Source of the DNA: Cloeon dipterum
Lineage: Eukaryota > Arthropoda > Insecta > Ephemeroptera > Baetidae
Direction of reading: 5' to 3'
DNA: 64,000 bases
Assembly (NCBI RefSeq): GCF_949628265.1
Contig: NC_088790.1
Location: 25,610,545-25,674,544 of the forward strand
The position numbers were made by a program, and so were the translations under genes. A model generated the notes under the pieces. The model worked only from the letters and a program-made list of their open reading frames with translations, made no database searches and was not told the origin of the DNA. Numbering within the stretch: the stretch's first letter is position 1; each line of letters begins with the position of its first letter. Shown here one piece after another: positions 1-12,229 of the stretch.

Positions 1-2094
1 ATATTTTTACATAATAACTGTTAAAACTTGTCATTTTTTTTCTTGGACCATCAAGTAGTGTCAAATCGGGCTGGAGTATTTTTAAAGAAAATGTCTGACA
101 GTGAGAATTTTTAATTTTAAAGGGAGTTATACATGCATTGACAATTTAAACCATTTTGATAAAAGTTTAGAACTATTCAAATGTGTTTTGGACGGATTTT
201 TGCAGGTATTAAGGTCCAAAAACAAGCACTTTGCGCTTACGTCGGGGGCGGTGGGTAGTTTTTGACAAAAAAACATCCGGCGCGGCGTCGGAAAAATCGC
301 GAGAAGTGTTCCTGGGACCGATCTCAGGGTGGGGTATCCTGGAAAAGGTCGTCAGGGTACGCCAGGAGTTGGGGCTCGGCGAGACCTTTCGTTTGAGACC
401 TCTCGATTTGAAATCCTTCTACGCGTCGAATTCTATATAACATAAAAAACACTATTTCCACATTTAAGGCAAAAACCCGGAAAAAAATCAAAAATTATTA
501 TTTTTACAGCCGCGAGAGGTCTCAAAATTTGTATCCAGACCGGAATTGGACTGAGAAATGCAATGGAACAGGTGGAAATTCATTTTGGGTGTCCATATTT
601 AGAGAAAAAGCCAATTTTCTATTAAATTCCCGTGCTATCCTTATGGAGAAAGACCAAAAACCAAGTTTTTCAAACTTAAAATTGTATCTTGTCCTAGGAT
701 TATGATCCGACTGGCTCGTAACTGGTCTCAAAATGCTCCCAGATAAATTTCAAAAATCCTAATTGATGAGTTATTCAAATTTTTGTAAGAGAAAGATTTT
801 GGCAGTGAGAAAATTGAATTTTGAAAGGAGTTAATAATGATTTTTACGAATTTTTGCTCGTAATAAGGTCTAAAAATAGATTTTAGTGAGTTTAAGTTTG
901 GTCCACAACTCATTCAATTTCGTTTTTATGCTGGTTTCGTGCCAAAAAGATGAAAAACATTCAGCAAACGTCTGAAATCTGGCCCCTTGAGTTGGGCATT
1001 TCAAATTCTTATCGGGCAGAAGTTTTGTCATCCAATTTGGTTTCTGGTCTACATCAAGTTGAGCACTTCTCGGGCTTTAAAACAAATCAAGTGCCACATA
1101 TACTACGGAGAGGCAGATGCGCACAAAAAGTGGCACATAAAATCCCTCCGAGACAGCTGCCTTTGCAGCCCGCGATGACAACATTTCGAGATGAATGTGT
1201 TCGCACTTGAAAAGCAGTTGTTGGCGTTTGCGTAGGTCATAATATTATTGTGAGTGGCAGCCAGCTGAGTGAGGAGCTCGGAAAATTCAGGCCTGGCGCA
1301 GAAACAATGTCGGAGGAAAATTTTTACGATTAAACCCCCGTTGAGCGGTGGAGGCCTCCGCGCGTTTATTTATTTCCTCGGGCCGCGCGTTTAGCTTTTG
1401 CTGAGGCTGCGAGCGCCATAAATCGCCGCCTAATGTTGGTCATTAGATGATTTTTGTGACAGAAATTAGTCGTGTAGACGCGACACAGAATATAAAGCAC
1501 CGCAGCGCTCAACCCGTTCGCGACTAAATCACACTGAAGCTGCGTGTGCTATAAATAAACCGATGTACATCAAACAAAAACGCAATCGCATTTATACGTG
1601 TAGCGACTGAAATGCTCCACATATATGCGCCTTTGGAATTTGAATCATTCTTCAGTTTGGAAAGAAATAAAAATTGATCAGATTAAATCAAATTAATTAA
1701 AATGACATCAGCCATTTTTAGAAAGTTGAATTTGATTCAACATGCGTGAAAGCCAAGTTTAATTTAAGAGCAGTGTAGTTTGATGAATTTTTTAAACCAC
1801 AATAGTTAAAAATAAATAATTATAGATAAAAAAGGGATGTGAAATAAAAAATGCGAATAGTGCTGTAAATTTTCGAGACAATCTGCCTCAAAGTTACATT
1901 GATTTAAATGGAGAATTCTCATATAGGGATTTTGCAATCGCGATTTTTACTGAATTTCCGCATTTGCCCAAAGAAAGACTCACACTGTCAGATAGATTTC
2001 GATCAGAGGATTCCAAATCGTGCGAGAAAACGTGGAATAGCGCTGGAAATTTCGTAGAAAACTGGCAAAAACTATCTGCTGGCCAACTGAGGGG
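1..2094. other. Intergenic DNA, no gene seen
   Basis: The open frames here are short and have no recognisable motif. Two stretches, about 60-240 and 745-890, look like diverged direct copies of each other (both read 'cagtgagaa', then an AT-rich run, then 'ggagtta'). A GC-richer island at about 1260-1560 contains a TATA-like 'ctataaata' near 1550 downstream of a cap-like 'tcacactg', but no coding exon can be attached to it. Confidence 0.5.
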
Positions 2095-2560
2095 TCGTTT
2101 TTATTCCTCCCCAAAAAAATAGAAAGATTCTCAAACGGCCAGTTGAAATTTTCAGACGAGTTTTGTGCGAAAATTGTTGATTTGAGAAACATTTGCTTAA
2201 TAGGAAAAAACTGGAAATTTAATCTGCTTTCTGAATATCGGCAGTTTTTGACGCTACAATGAACCGGTAAATTGAACAGACCCCTTTCGAAAATCTGCAA
2301 TTTTTTAAAAAATAAAAAAATAAATTTGAAGACTCAAAAGTACTATTTTTATTATGTATCTCACTTTTAAATTTTCATAATTTTTCTCATCCCGGAAGCA
2401 ATTAATTTCCTTTGCTCAAAAAAGAGGGCGTAACCGGTAAAATTCGAAAAATTGGATTTTGGGGCACTTTTGGTCAGAAGTAAATTAAATATAATCGTCA
2501 TTTAGGATTGCTTTTCGTCTAATATAATTTTTTAAAATAAAAAAGTCGCAATCATTCCAC
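2095..2560 (+). repeat. Dispersed repeat family R4, copy 1
   Basis: This stretch is collinear with 39530-39955. Shared blocks include 'cggccagttg', 'ataggaaaaaact', 'gacccctttc/taaaa', 'ctgcaatttttt', 'ttaatttcctttgct', 'aaaaagagggcgt' and 'tttttggtcagaagta'. Identity looks like about 75-80% with small indels. No coding frame is conserved, so it is a non-autonomous or decayed repeat. Ends are approximate. Confidence 0.75.
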
Positions 2561-4379
2561 GTTAATTGGATAAAAGGAAGGAGCTATACAAATTTGTTGC
2601 AAGACTTTTCTCGTGATTAATGTAATTACGGATTTTTTACTTATTAATATTTTCGTATCTGGAAAAGTCAGTATTGTTGCTATTTTAAGAGATATTATGT
2701 CAGTTTTTGTATCTTTTGGGGTAATAAATCAGTATAAATATTCAATTAATAAATTAAATAATATAATATAAAATTTATCTTGAATTTGTGACTGTCTTGA
2801 AATAATTTTATCAAGTTTAAAACTCAATGGGCTACACAAAAACGAACCTCTGAGAGTTCTACACACTGGCACGTGTGCACCAACCGATCGGAAACTGGTG
2901 AATATAATTACTTTATTGCTGGTCCGTGCCATAAAGTCATTAAATTAAGTAACCCTGCCAAAAAGGAGGGGCTCAATAAAGGTTGAAGGGTTCGGATTAA
3001 AGACCTTTTTGAAGGGAGCTTTTCCGCCCTTCGCGACTGGAAGAGAGTGAAAATCGCTCGCAAAACAAAAGCCGCATTAGCCGCGTGCGCATAGCGGCCG
3101 GAAATGTGCAGTAAAGCGGCTGACAATCAGCTGAAAAATTGACTGAGGAGTCCCCCCGTTGTGATAATGTTCGCCTAATGCACAGGAGGGCGGCCGCGAA
3201 ATAAAAGCTGCTCGCATTTCTTTCCACCCCCGAGTCATATTTTTAGGCTGCGATTTTTTGTTTGTCGCTTCCTTTGCTCTCAGAAGTTTATTAGTGCGCT
3301 ACTCCGATTCTTCTTTCTTGAACAGAATATTTTTCATGCGCGCGCCTCTTTTGATGTGTCATCTCTTGCTCTCTCCTTCGTTTTTTCTTCTTTCTCTCTT
3401 CGCTGCCCGGGCTTTAGAGAGTGAGAGGGGCTCATTGAGAGGAAAGAGAGAGCGTTTTTGCCCTCTGCCAAATTCTCAGAAAGCAGGAAATAAATTTCTG
3501 CGGCCTCTCTCTCTCTCTCTGTTTGCGATTGTCGCAGTTAATTGGCACGCTAATTACCCGCGAATGCCTATTCACAATTTCTTTGCCAGCTCTTTGTTTG
3601 AGATGGCTTTCTGGGAGCTTGATCTTTCCCTGACCTTTCACAGAATCAATGCTGAAAAAATTCGCGAATGTTTTAATGAAATCCGTGCATGACTGTAGCT
3701 AAAGGATTTTTTACTTTCAATCGCTGAAAATGGTTCTTTTAAATTTAGCTAAAAAAGGATTACTCGCAATTTTTGCTTCATACAACTTACCAAACATCCT
3801 AAATTATTGAGCAAAATTGGAAATATATTTTTTAGATGATTAAATAAATATGAAAGTGATTTCTAACTGATATTTTAATTTTCCAAGAGTGTAAGACTAG
3901 AATTTTATAATTTTCATTTATCTAGATATTTGTTTTACTCTGTTGTTGTCAACTCAAAATATTTTTCTAGTTTCTAATTCCACAAACTACCTTCATTAGA
4001 ATTACAGCTTATTTTAAAATTGAAATACTATGTTGTTTGTGTGTTCTAGAGGTATCAAAATAACCAGTTAGTTGGGAAAATCTGAGGCCGTTACCCCAGA
4101 AAATCAGCTTCTCAGAGCTTACAAAATTGTCTCGAGTGAATATTTGTGGAACATCAAAAGATGCCTATTTATAATGCCATTTTTTATTTAAAAAAATAAA
4201 TCAAATTTGCAGAGTTTATTATTAAATTTTAAATATCTCATAAATTGACTCTTCAATTCGATTATAATCATGGGATAAAATGCTGCCCAAAGTGTGTTAA
4301 CATGCCTTGATTTCCAGGATGATGAACTTTTAAGCTGAAATTAAGAGTCTAAAGTTTAAAAACAGGTATTTTTAGGTTT
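2561..4379. other. Intergenic DNA with pyrimidine-rich stretch
   Basis: No gene is supported. The longest frame (3258-3692, plus) encodes a low-complexity Leu/Phe/Ser-rich peptide that follows the CT/GA-rich composition of 3340-3530, has no family resemblance, and overlaps frames on the other strand. A GC-richer patch lies at 2990-3230. Confidence 0.45.
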
Positions 4380-4720
4380 GGTGCATTGTGTAAAAATAAA
4401 AATTACACGATTGGTTGATTTCTACCCTCGGAAAATGCTCCTGAGGTCAGAAAAGACCATCAGAACAGGCAAGAAATCGAACCTAGGCGTCAGGGTAGCT
4501 CTCGAACGATCCATTTCATTTAATTCGCATGTTCTGCCAATTTACCGGGCTCTGTACTAGTTCCATCTGCACGAACAAGTCAAGATCTTTCAGAATATGT
4601 GCAATTTGACCCTTTGGGAGCCATCAGGGTGCTCCGGAAACACCCTAAATGTCGTTTCTGAGCACTCTGATGGCTTCCAAAAGGACGAATTGCAGTGAAT
4701 TGGGTCATTTTGCTAAATTT
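4380..4720 (+). repeat. Dispersed repeat family R6, copy 1
   Basis: This stretch is collinear with 26075-26440 in AASS intron 2. Shared blocks are 'cacgattggttgat', 'ccctcg', 'aaaagaccat', 'agaaatcga', 'ggcgtcaggg', 'tcagggtgct' and 'aaacaccct'. No coding frame is kept between the copies. Confidence 0.75.
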
Positions 4721-5444
4721 TTAGACTGCCAAATATATTCCTATTCCAACAAATCGACCAGCAAATTATTTACACTATAATTTATTTCCGCATAGTATCA
4801 TTTTAAACCCTGCTACAATCATTCAACGAGCCTTAATTCTGTCAGGATTAAACTCTGGCCAACCCGTGTGCAATCAATTCAGCACTAATGAGGCAAAATG
4901 AATGAAGTCAAATAATCTTCTGTTGAAATAATCACAGCGAGGCACTGGTTAGTTATGGTTTGTTTTACACGGAATCGGCGGCGGCGCGGCCAAGCGGAGT
5001 GACACGTCCGTATAAACAAACGTTAATGGACCAGCTCTCAGCCTCGCTGCTCTGAATAATGCGCGTATTATTTGTAAGACGAGCCAGTTTTATGAAAGAG
5101 CCGCGCGCTCGCAGGGAAAACGAGACAGCGGTTCTCAGCCAGTGATGCGCTTTGATATAAACACAGTTGTTGGCCGTTTATTACCGACTTGGCGGCCATT
5201 ATTTAGATCATCAGCCAGAACACAATCCGCTCTGCTGTTCAGAACCGATAGCTCCGCTCACTCGCCGTCTTTTTATGATCACCCCGACTTAAGAACTGAG
5301 TGACGAGTGACTACAGCTTCCTCTTTTGCATTAAATTCTGCCCAAAATGTAAACATTTGCTTGCAACAAAGTATGCTGTGCAGCTACGAGAGGGGAATTT
5401 TATTATATTTTTTATTCCAGCAAGCGGCCAATTTGCTGCATCAT
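4721..5444. other. Intergenic DNA with GC-rich island
   Basis: About 4960-5280 is markedly richer in CG dinucleotides than its surroundings, suggesting a regulatory island or an unmethylated promoter. I see no exon. Confidence 0.35.
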
Positions 5445-5831
5445 TTAAAGACTGTCTTTGACGAAGTTTCTGAGCTCACCAATCGATTCCCGAGGGTCTC
5501 ATTAAGTAAAATGGATATTTTTCCGACCAAAAAGTGCAGCGCAACGTGCGAACCTTTTTCCCGCCAAAACAATATGGACGTATATGCGAGAGCTGCGCAT
5601 GCGTGAGAGTTAATTTGAACACTTGCAGAGAGACCGCCTGTACGAATGACTTCTTTGGCAGATCCAGCCAGCTCTGACGCATGCGCACTTCTCGCATTTG
5701 TATTGTTTTGGCGGGAAAAAAGTTCGCACGTCGCGCTGGACTTATTTGGTCGGTAAAATTTCCATTTTACCTAATTCGACCCTCAAGAATCGATTGGTGT
5801 GCTCAGATACTTTGTCAAAGACGATCTTTAA
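5445..5831. mobile_element. Fold-back MITE-like element, family R2, copy 1
   Basis: The first half (from 'ttaaagactgtctttgacga') is repeated inverted in the second half (ending 'tcaaagacgatctttaa'). Paired inner blocks are 'caatcgattc', 'ccgaccaaaaagt' with 'attt(g)gtcgg', 'cccgccaaaacaatat' with 'attgttttggcggg', and 'gcgcatgcgt' with 'acgcatgcgc'. A second copy lies at 50477-50849. There is no transposase, so it would be moved by an unlinked DNA transposase. Confidence 0.85.
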
Positions 5832-6617
5832 CGTGTTTTTTGGCTAAATTCGAAGATCTGTGCGTTTATCTCATTATACGGGCGATCTCCTCGCGAAAAA
5901 TATCAGATTTCCAGTAGAGAGACGCAGGAATGGTCATTTTAAAAGCCGAGACAAACTTAACAGGCAATTTTCAATGGCGGGGCGCAGTAATTTTTCTCCA
6001 TTCGGATGCATCATCCTATTTTTATAGAGGCAATAAGCTTTATGATCTCTTCTCTACTGTTTAATGTGGGTTTGACTAATTACTTTTATTTTGCAATTAA
6101 TCGTCTGTAAGAGAGCGTATAAAAACAAGCATCTCCTTTTCTTACAAGCCTGTTATTAATAAACAACAGCTGCGTAGCGCCAGTTTCGCAATAATTTATC
6201 GTCGTTGTCAACTGCTCGATTTTTAACTCACGTGATTTCATTTTTGTGTTTCAGACGTCAAGAAAAATAACGACGGACATTATTTATTCATCGTTTTGGA
6301 CCGTTTGTACAGCTCAAATCATTCCTCTGCAAGCTGTTTTCAAGATTTCTGAGCAAAATCAAAAGAGCCTATGATGAAAATCTATATTTAGTATTAAGTG
6401 CGGCCACTGAATTAAGTTGAGTTAATCCTTTTAAACTGTTATATTTTACCAAAAAATTATTATGTATTAATATGATACGAGGAACTCCAAATATGTATAA
6501 CACAAATGCCAATGTCAATTAATTAGCATGTATTTTAATGTATGATCGAGAGAGAAGAGGACTTTGTAAACATTTTCATATGTTAAAGAAATAAAATACT
6601 AAAATCGAATTATCAGT
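5832..6617. other. Intergenic DNA
   Basis: AT-rich sequence downstream of the minus-strand LEM gene. No exon or further repeat partner was recognised in it. Confidence 0.4.
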
Positions 6618-6623
6618 TTTATT
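6618..6623 (-). promoter_or_regulatory. Poly(A) signal of the LEM-domain gene
   Basis: AATAAA on the minus strand, about 85 nt beyond the predicted stop codon of the LEM-domain gene. The distance is normal for a short 3' UTR. Confidence 0.6.
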
Positions 6624-6705
6624 CAACAACCCAAATAAGAGTTTTCTAAAAACAATATTTCAAAAAATCTTCTTTGTATATTTGTTATCGTCTTCCGCGC
6701 GTAAA

Positions 6706-7562
6706 CTATGGAGAGTCGTCGTCAAATTTCCTCTGAAATATTTCCGATATTTTAAATTTTCTTCAAACATCAACACTTATATTCTGCTACACAATTCTAG
6801 AAAACTCATTCATAAATATGAACAGAGGAGATCTCACCTTTTTATTAGCACTTATTATGTCATCAATCCGGCTGGCCAAGTGCAATCTGAGGTCGTTTGT
6901 CCGAGCTATTTGCCTGCGAACCTCTTCTTCTGCGACGCGGCGTCCATTCAAGGCAATCTCAAGTTCTGCCCTCAACCTGTCACATTCTCGTCTCGCAGCT
7001 GAACTCCCCTGACAGTCACTCGCTCTATGAGTTTGAAGAAGAAAAATGAAGATGAAATTCCTTTTCTTATTTCTGCTTGAAAAAATATTGTTTCTGTGTG
7101 TTCAACCCTTTTCATACATTTTTAGGTAAAAATAACAATGCGCATGTTGTCTCAATATTGGGGTGTACTGCTATTTAAGTGAAAAATTGACTACTTGACC
7201 TTATTTTCATCATTAAAATTAAGAAAATATTCATGGTATCGCTGGTTGCTGCCCATTTTATTCTTTACCAATTAAGTATAATACTTGGAATACCTGTCAC
7301 TTTTTTGGCTTGAACCCTGCCGATCATTCTTAGCCTTGCGTCTCTGGTTGGAAATACACACACCAATTAATGTAATAAAGCATCGCAGGTAAATCTCAGT
7401 TTCCGCAGGACATACCTCTTTCTCAGGCAGCCGCTTCCGCAGCTCGAGGAGTTTCCGCTCGTACACTTCCCTGGTTGTTCCAGTAATTGGTCCGCACTGG
7501 AAACCCCTTTCACTCAGCTCATTCCGAAGTTCTTCGTCGCTCATCCTATTAATCTGCGGCAT
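6706..7562 (-). CDS. Small LEM-domain nuclear protein (114 aa)
   Basis: Three exons on the minus strand: 7562-7416, 7008-6838 and 6732-6706, all joined in phase 0. Residues 7-45 form a LEM domain, with the hallmark SDEELRNEL helix, the GPIT loop, Thr-Thr-Arg, and a Tyr-Glu-x-Lys-Leu-Leu helix. LEM domains bind BAF (barrier-to-autointegration factor) and so link chromatin to the nuclear envelope and lamina. Residues 55-95 are Arg/Glu-rich and probably coiled. The last exon adds only nine codons (eight residues and the stop) and creates the basic cluster KKRK at 105-108, a likely nuclear localisation signal. There is no transmembrane segment, unlike emerin or MAN1. The start at 7562 is used because it is the first ATG of the open exon; the internal Met7 just before the LEM core is an alternative. 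The exon 2 acceptor (phase 0) was chosen over a nearby AG that would break the frame. A membrane-anchored isoform could exist with another last exon. Confidence 0.72.
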
Positions 7563-7789
7563 TCCCAGTTTTTGTTTCAAAATCGCAATAAAAACCACAA
7601 GGTTTTGGCTCGAAAAATGAGAACTGATAAATTCAAATGTTCACATTGTTGGTTATTTAGATTTGAATTAAATTGTTGAGTCACTGGCGACTCTACTTTA
7701 TTGTGCGTCTTTGTTTGTTTACTTTGTTGAGTTAAGTGTTAATGAAAACCATTTTTAAAATTAAATTAGCGCTGAAAAATGAATTCCTT
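7563..7789. promoter_or_regulatory. Upstream region of the LEM-domain gene
   Basis: This stretch lies immediately 5' of the minus-strand LEM gene and presumably holds its promoter and 5' UTR. No TATA box or other clear motif was recognised. Confidence 0.3.
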
Positions 7790-8110
7790 TAAAGAGGAAT
7801 GAGGAATGATACTGGAAAAGCCTGGAAAATGCTTGTTGCCAGTGCATAAACTCGTCCCTTAGGATTCAGTTAAAGCCTAAATTGACCTAAGAAGCACTGT
7901 AATTTTTCGAGAAAATTGGCTGGAAAGTTACCGTGCTTTTCAAATGGCAATGGCTGTCTCCTTACTTGAAATCCGATTTAATTTCAAAACCAAGAGTTTC
8001 CCCAATAAGTGGCAAACACCGTTGGACAGGTCTCGACGAGAGGAATCGGAATATGCCGAGAAAATATGTTCAAGCACTCAAAATTTTGGAGAAAATTGGC
8101 AAAATTTGAA
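7790..8110 (+). repeat. Dispersed repeat family R5, copy 1
   Basis: This stretch is collinear with 59030-59300. It also matches the reverse strand of 31560-31850 and 47480-47730. Shared blocks include 'aagcctggaaaat', 'cccttaggatt', 'ttgacctaa', 'gtctcctta', 'agagtttccc', 'gttggacag', 'tctcgacgagaggaatcg' and 'ctcaaaattttggagaaaat'. The short frame inside it is not conserved between copies. Confidence 0.8.
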
Positions 8111-10244
8111 TTTTTACTGTAGGAAGGTCCATTTTTTATTATTGACAAATTGTTGAACAAATTTTTTATCGATCAATTGTTTATGGCATCCAACAACTTA
8201 AATAATTTTCAATTGTTGCCCAGTATCATTTCACTTTAAAATGAAATTAGCGCTGAAAAATGAATTCCTTTAATAAGACGAGAAGTGAAGGAGGGATAAA
8301 TATTAGTGGAATTGCCACCCTGAAACCTTTTTGGCTTATCAGGGAGCATCAAGACGAGTAAAACGGTATATAATTTTTGTATTTCTGACCAGTAGAAGCT
8401 GACATCTCGCGTTCACTAGAAAAAAGCCCAAAAATTTCAGGATAGGTTGAGCAACATTTTTCTGTATACTAAATATATATGCTTTTTATGTTTCGTAATT
8501 TAATTTGAAACTGAAAATTGATAAATTAAGAAAAATATTTACTCCAAAAAACTTGTTTGGCATAAAGTGCGCTGCGTGGAGTGAAGTTATCCTGAGATTG
8601 AGTCAATTTTGTGTCTTTCAAAACACCTTTAAAGGCCCTGTAAGTTTTTAATTTGGAGCACATGAGCATAATAATTCATTTTAACTTATCTAAATGCGTG
8701 AATCCGTCGCTGTGTGTCACGCAGAGTCATTTTAAGTATTGCTGTGACACCACCTTTTTTCTGTTTAAATCCTGCTTTGCTGCCAAAGATTTTTATCATA
8801 TATTTTATGTAAAGAATTATCTCTTCCCCCGTTTTAAAATTGCAACAATATCAGTAATTTCGGTGAGCTTCTTATAGGCTGACCCGCTTTTTAGCAGTCA
8901 GAAAGGTTTTAAGAGTTTTAGCACACACGTGGATTCCAGTGGAAATAAATTTCGAAACGGTGCATAGCACTCGGTATGCCTGCCATAAATATGTCCATCA
9001 CGAAATTATGACGAGACGCGACGGCTGTCAGGGCGAAACGCGGCCAGAAATAAATCGCTCGTCAAACGGCACTGCTCTCCGGTGATAATTATTCGAAAGA
9101 GCACACCTTGAGCAACAAGCGCTCGGGGTTGGCAGCCAAAAGTAAAATCTAATCAGATCACCGTCGGCGCTTTACACAATTTCTGATTCGCACCAGACTT
9201 CTCTGCTTTTGATTTATTTTTTATAGTCTCTCGATGCCGCGCGTTTTCGGATGATTTCTCCGCGTCTCGTCGATCGTGTCTCATTTCGGGGTCTGTGTCT
9301 CGGATCAAAAATAGATTTTCCCTCGCGCGCGGCCGCCGCGCGATTTATGTGTTTGTTTTCACGCTAAACTAATAATATGATGTCGGCGGGCATCACGATG
9401 AGCAGTGCCTCGTAATAATTCGTCCGCTCGTTGGACGCCATCCAGCATCGCTGTCACTCAGCCGAGATTTCATTTTCCGGCCGGAGACGCTAAATATCAG
9501 TCGCCACGCTCGAGCATTTTTATTCGCGTAAAAATTAAGTGCATCTCGGGTTTATTTTTATATTCAGAGCCGGGGAAAAACATTTGTTTGCTTCAAACAA
9601 AAATAATTCAAATAGGGATCTTTAAATTACATATTTAGATTTATTGGCCAATCAATTAATTTTATAATTTTTTAATTAAAAAATAGTATGTTAAGCTGGT
9701 GGTGCTACAATAAATTAGAAAATTGCTCTTTTCACATGCCCTCATTTCACAAACGTTCCTATTTTATTAATTTTTATTTCTAAATAAATTTTAAGGCAGC
9801 TGTCGCGATTTGCCTCTTTTGGTTCATTCAAAATTCAAGCAGGGAACAGGAGCTGCGCAACCCATTGAGAAGTGCGGCTTTTGCTACACAGCTGGTGCTT
9901 TCGTCGCGAAGAGGGAGAGCGCGTTAATGAGAATTAAGGGGTGCAGTTGCAGTTGTCGCCGCTGACAGTGAAATATTTCGGAAACGTGGCCATAAGTAAG
10001 TCGGCGAGGCCCTTATTACTTTTATGGCCCGCAAGGTTTAAAATACGCGAAAGAGGAGCCCAAAATTGGAGACGAGAACTCGCACTATTTGAACGATGCA
10101 TTTGAGTTCTAGTTATATCAATATAAATAACAATTAAATTTTAAAATAGAGGAAAAATTGCTGAGCATTTTTAGGATTGTAAATAAAATAAAAATATCCT
10201 CACAATGATTTACTTTTATGCTCAGGTTCAGCACCTGAGGGCCG
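8111..10244. other. Intergenic DNA with CpG-rich islands
   Basis: No gene was recognised. The region 8980-9500 is rich in CG dinucleotides, including a run of 'gcgcgcggccgccgcgcg' near 9326, and contains 'tttatg'-type homeodomain-like motifs. A second GC-richer patch lies at 9890-10080. These look like candidate regulatory islands, but function is inference only. Confidence 0.35.
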
Positions 10245-10690
10245 GGTTGCGATCTGTTCCCGCCTGTCAGAAGTCAATATGGCGTCGAAATTTATAATTG
10301 TTTGAATATTCGCCCATTTTGAAGCTGCGCAGTACACTTGTGCGCATCTTAAGCATGCGCAGTTTGTTTATATCGCTTCTTAATCTGACAGGGAGGCAGA
10401 AACTCATCACTGCGCATGTGTGACCCAAATTGAAACCTTCTGCGCAGTCGTAATTCCCACCGGGGGCCGGATTGAAATCCATGTTGGTTCCAGCCGTTAA
10501 TAATTTAATATGGCGTTGAAATAATGGAGGCCGATCAGGAGACAGTCCCAATCAGAAGCATCGAAAAAGAGGCGTGCCGAAATAATAAATTCATTCCCGC
10601 GTATTTCGTTACATTTACATTAGCCTGATGTGCCATCTGACGGTCGATTCGCCAATTACCGGCGTAATCAGCTGTTAATAAAGAAATAAC
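10245..10690 (-). repeat. Dispersed repeat family R3, copy 1
   Basis: The reverse complement of this stretch matches 54118-54565. Shared blocks include 'aattggcgaatcgaccg', 'gtaacgaaatacgcggga', 'ggcacgcctctttt', 'ttacgactgcgcagaaggtt' and 'cagcttcaaaatgggcgaat'. The block ending 'tattgacttctgaca/ccgg' occurs twice within the 54-kb copy. No transposase frame was seen. Confidence 0.85.
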
Positions 10691-12229
10691 AACAAAAATA
10701 TTCATTGTGCTGAAGAGATAAATTTTCCAAGCCAATTTCATTTTACGTTAGTAACTTTCCCGCCGTACTCTATCAGACGCCATATCTGCGCATCGCGTGA
10801 ATCCGACCTCAGAGAGTAAAATTTCTAAGAAAATAAATATTTTTCCTAATCAGTTGAAACCATGTTTTAAATTCCAATCATGTTTCCATCAAATTTTTCT
10901 TCAAAAATAATTTAATCTGAAATTTTTGCACTGGAAAAGACACATTATGAAAATTCTTTCACTGACCAAAATAAAATACTAAATATATACAGTTCCGTCG
11001 TCGTTTCAAGCATAGCCCTGCGCTTTACTAAAAAGTTTTATTAATCACGAATATTCCCCCACAAAGACGAAATGTGTGTTCTTCGAGGGCCGAATATATC
11101 TCAGTCAGCATTTAACTGACGTCATGATTTATTACAACAACACTCCACTGTTTTTATCCACCGAGGCAAGCGCGCGTGCATAAAGCGCAGCCACTTTGCC
11201 GTTGAAGAGGTTCTACAAGGGAAATATTTCCTTCTGAGGCAGAAACCGCTCCTTCTCCCAATCTCAATGCCAAAAAATTGTCTTTCGGCAGACAGAGAGG
11301 AAGTAGTGAACTTGACACCACCCTCCGCGAGCCAATTATTTTTCTCACTGCTGGGCAAAACCGTAATGAGAGGGTCGAGCCAATTAAGCTAATTTGGAAC
11401 ATTCACGTGTGCACTTTTACCACCAAGGGAATGAAAACGCAACCCTCCTGTATAAATATGCGGACTGTGTCGGCTGCCGAGATTGAAATCCGAGTTAGGC
11501 TGAAAGAAAGCTTGTTTTAGGGAAACGTCACTTACTTGCCTTATGCTTATGGCACTTCAAAAATGGTTTTATTTTCTTAATTAAAGCTGTCGCAAATCTC
11601 TTGGGTAGCTGATTATTTATTAAAAAATTAAACAAAAACAGACAAATAATTTATTTTCTGTGCGTTCTTTTAATTTTAGACAACACCTAGATGAGCAGGT
11701 AAATTTTGATTTAAATGATTTTGAAAGATAGAAATAATTTGAATACAATAATAAAAAATCGCGACTTATAAACCATTTGATATTGTCCCAAGCTCTAAAA
11801 AAAATGATATTAATTAATTGCAACTGTTTAAAATTTGATATTTTTAGGAGAGAAAACTGTAGGAAATGTTTGACACCGACTGAACAGATCCAAAAATCAT
11901 CTTTTATTTCAAAAACCCACCAAATATTTCCAACCCAATGAATGAATGTAGCATATCTGATTGATATTAGGGCTATAATTTCCTTTACCTGGGTGTTTTC
12001 AATGCATTTAAAAAAAAAAATCGACGGGAATGAGCCATTTGGATCAGTTAGCGTGACTTCAACGTATGCAACTCGCGAAAGATCGCTGTACCGCCGGTTG
12101 CAAACAATCTGCAGGTTTTGATTGAAGCAGGAGCATGTTTACAATTTTGACTCTATATAGTACGGATGGAATTTAATCAGGTTAGAAAAATGTTTATAAA
12201 ATAATTTGGTCCCCATTGTTTATAGCATT
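10691..12229. other. Intergenic DNA upstream of the array
   Basis: AT-rich sequence with a GC-richer patch at 11110-11500. The overlapping short frames on both strands there are not supported as genes. I see nothing else that can be defended. Confidence 0.35.

Noticed and set aside
3258..3692. 144-codon open frame, plus strand
   Set aside because: It follows a CT/GA-rich composition, has no motif, splice context or family resemblance, and is overlapped by an opposite-strand frame.
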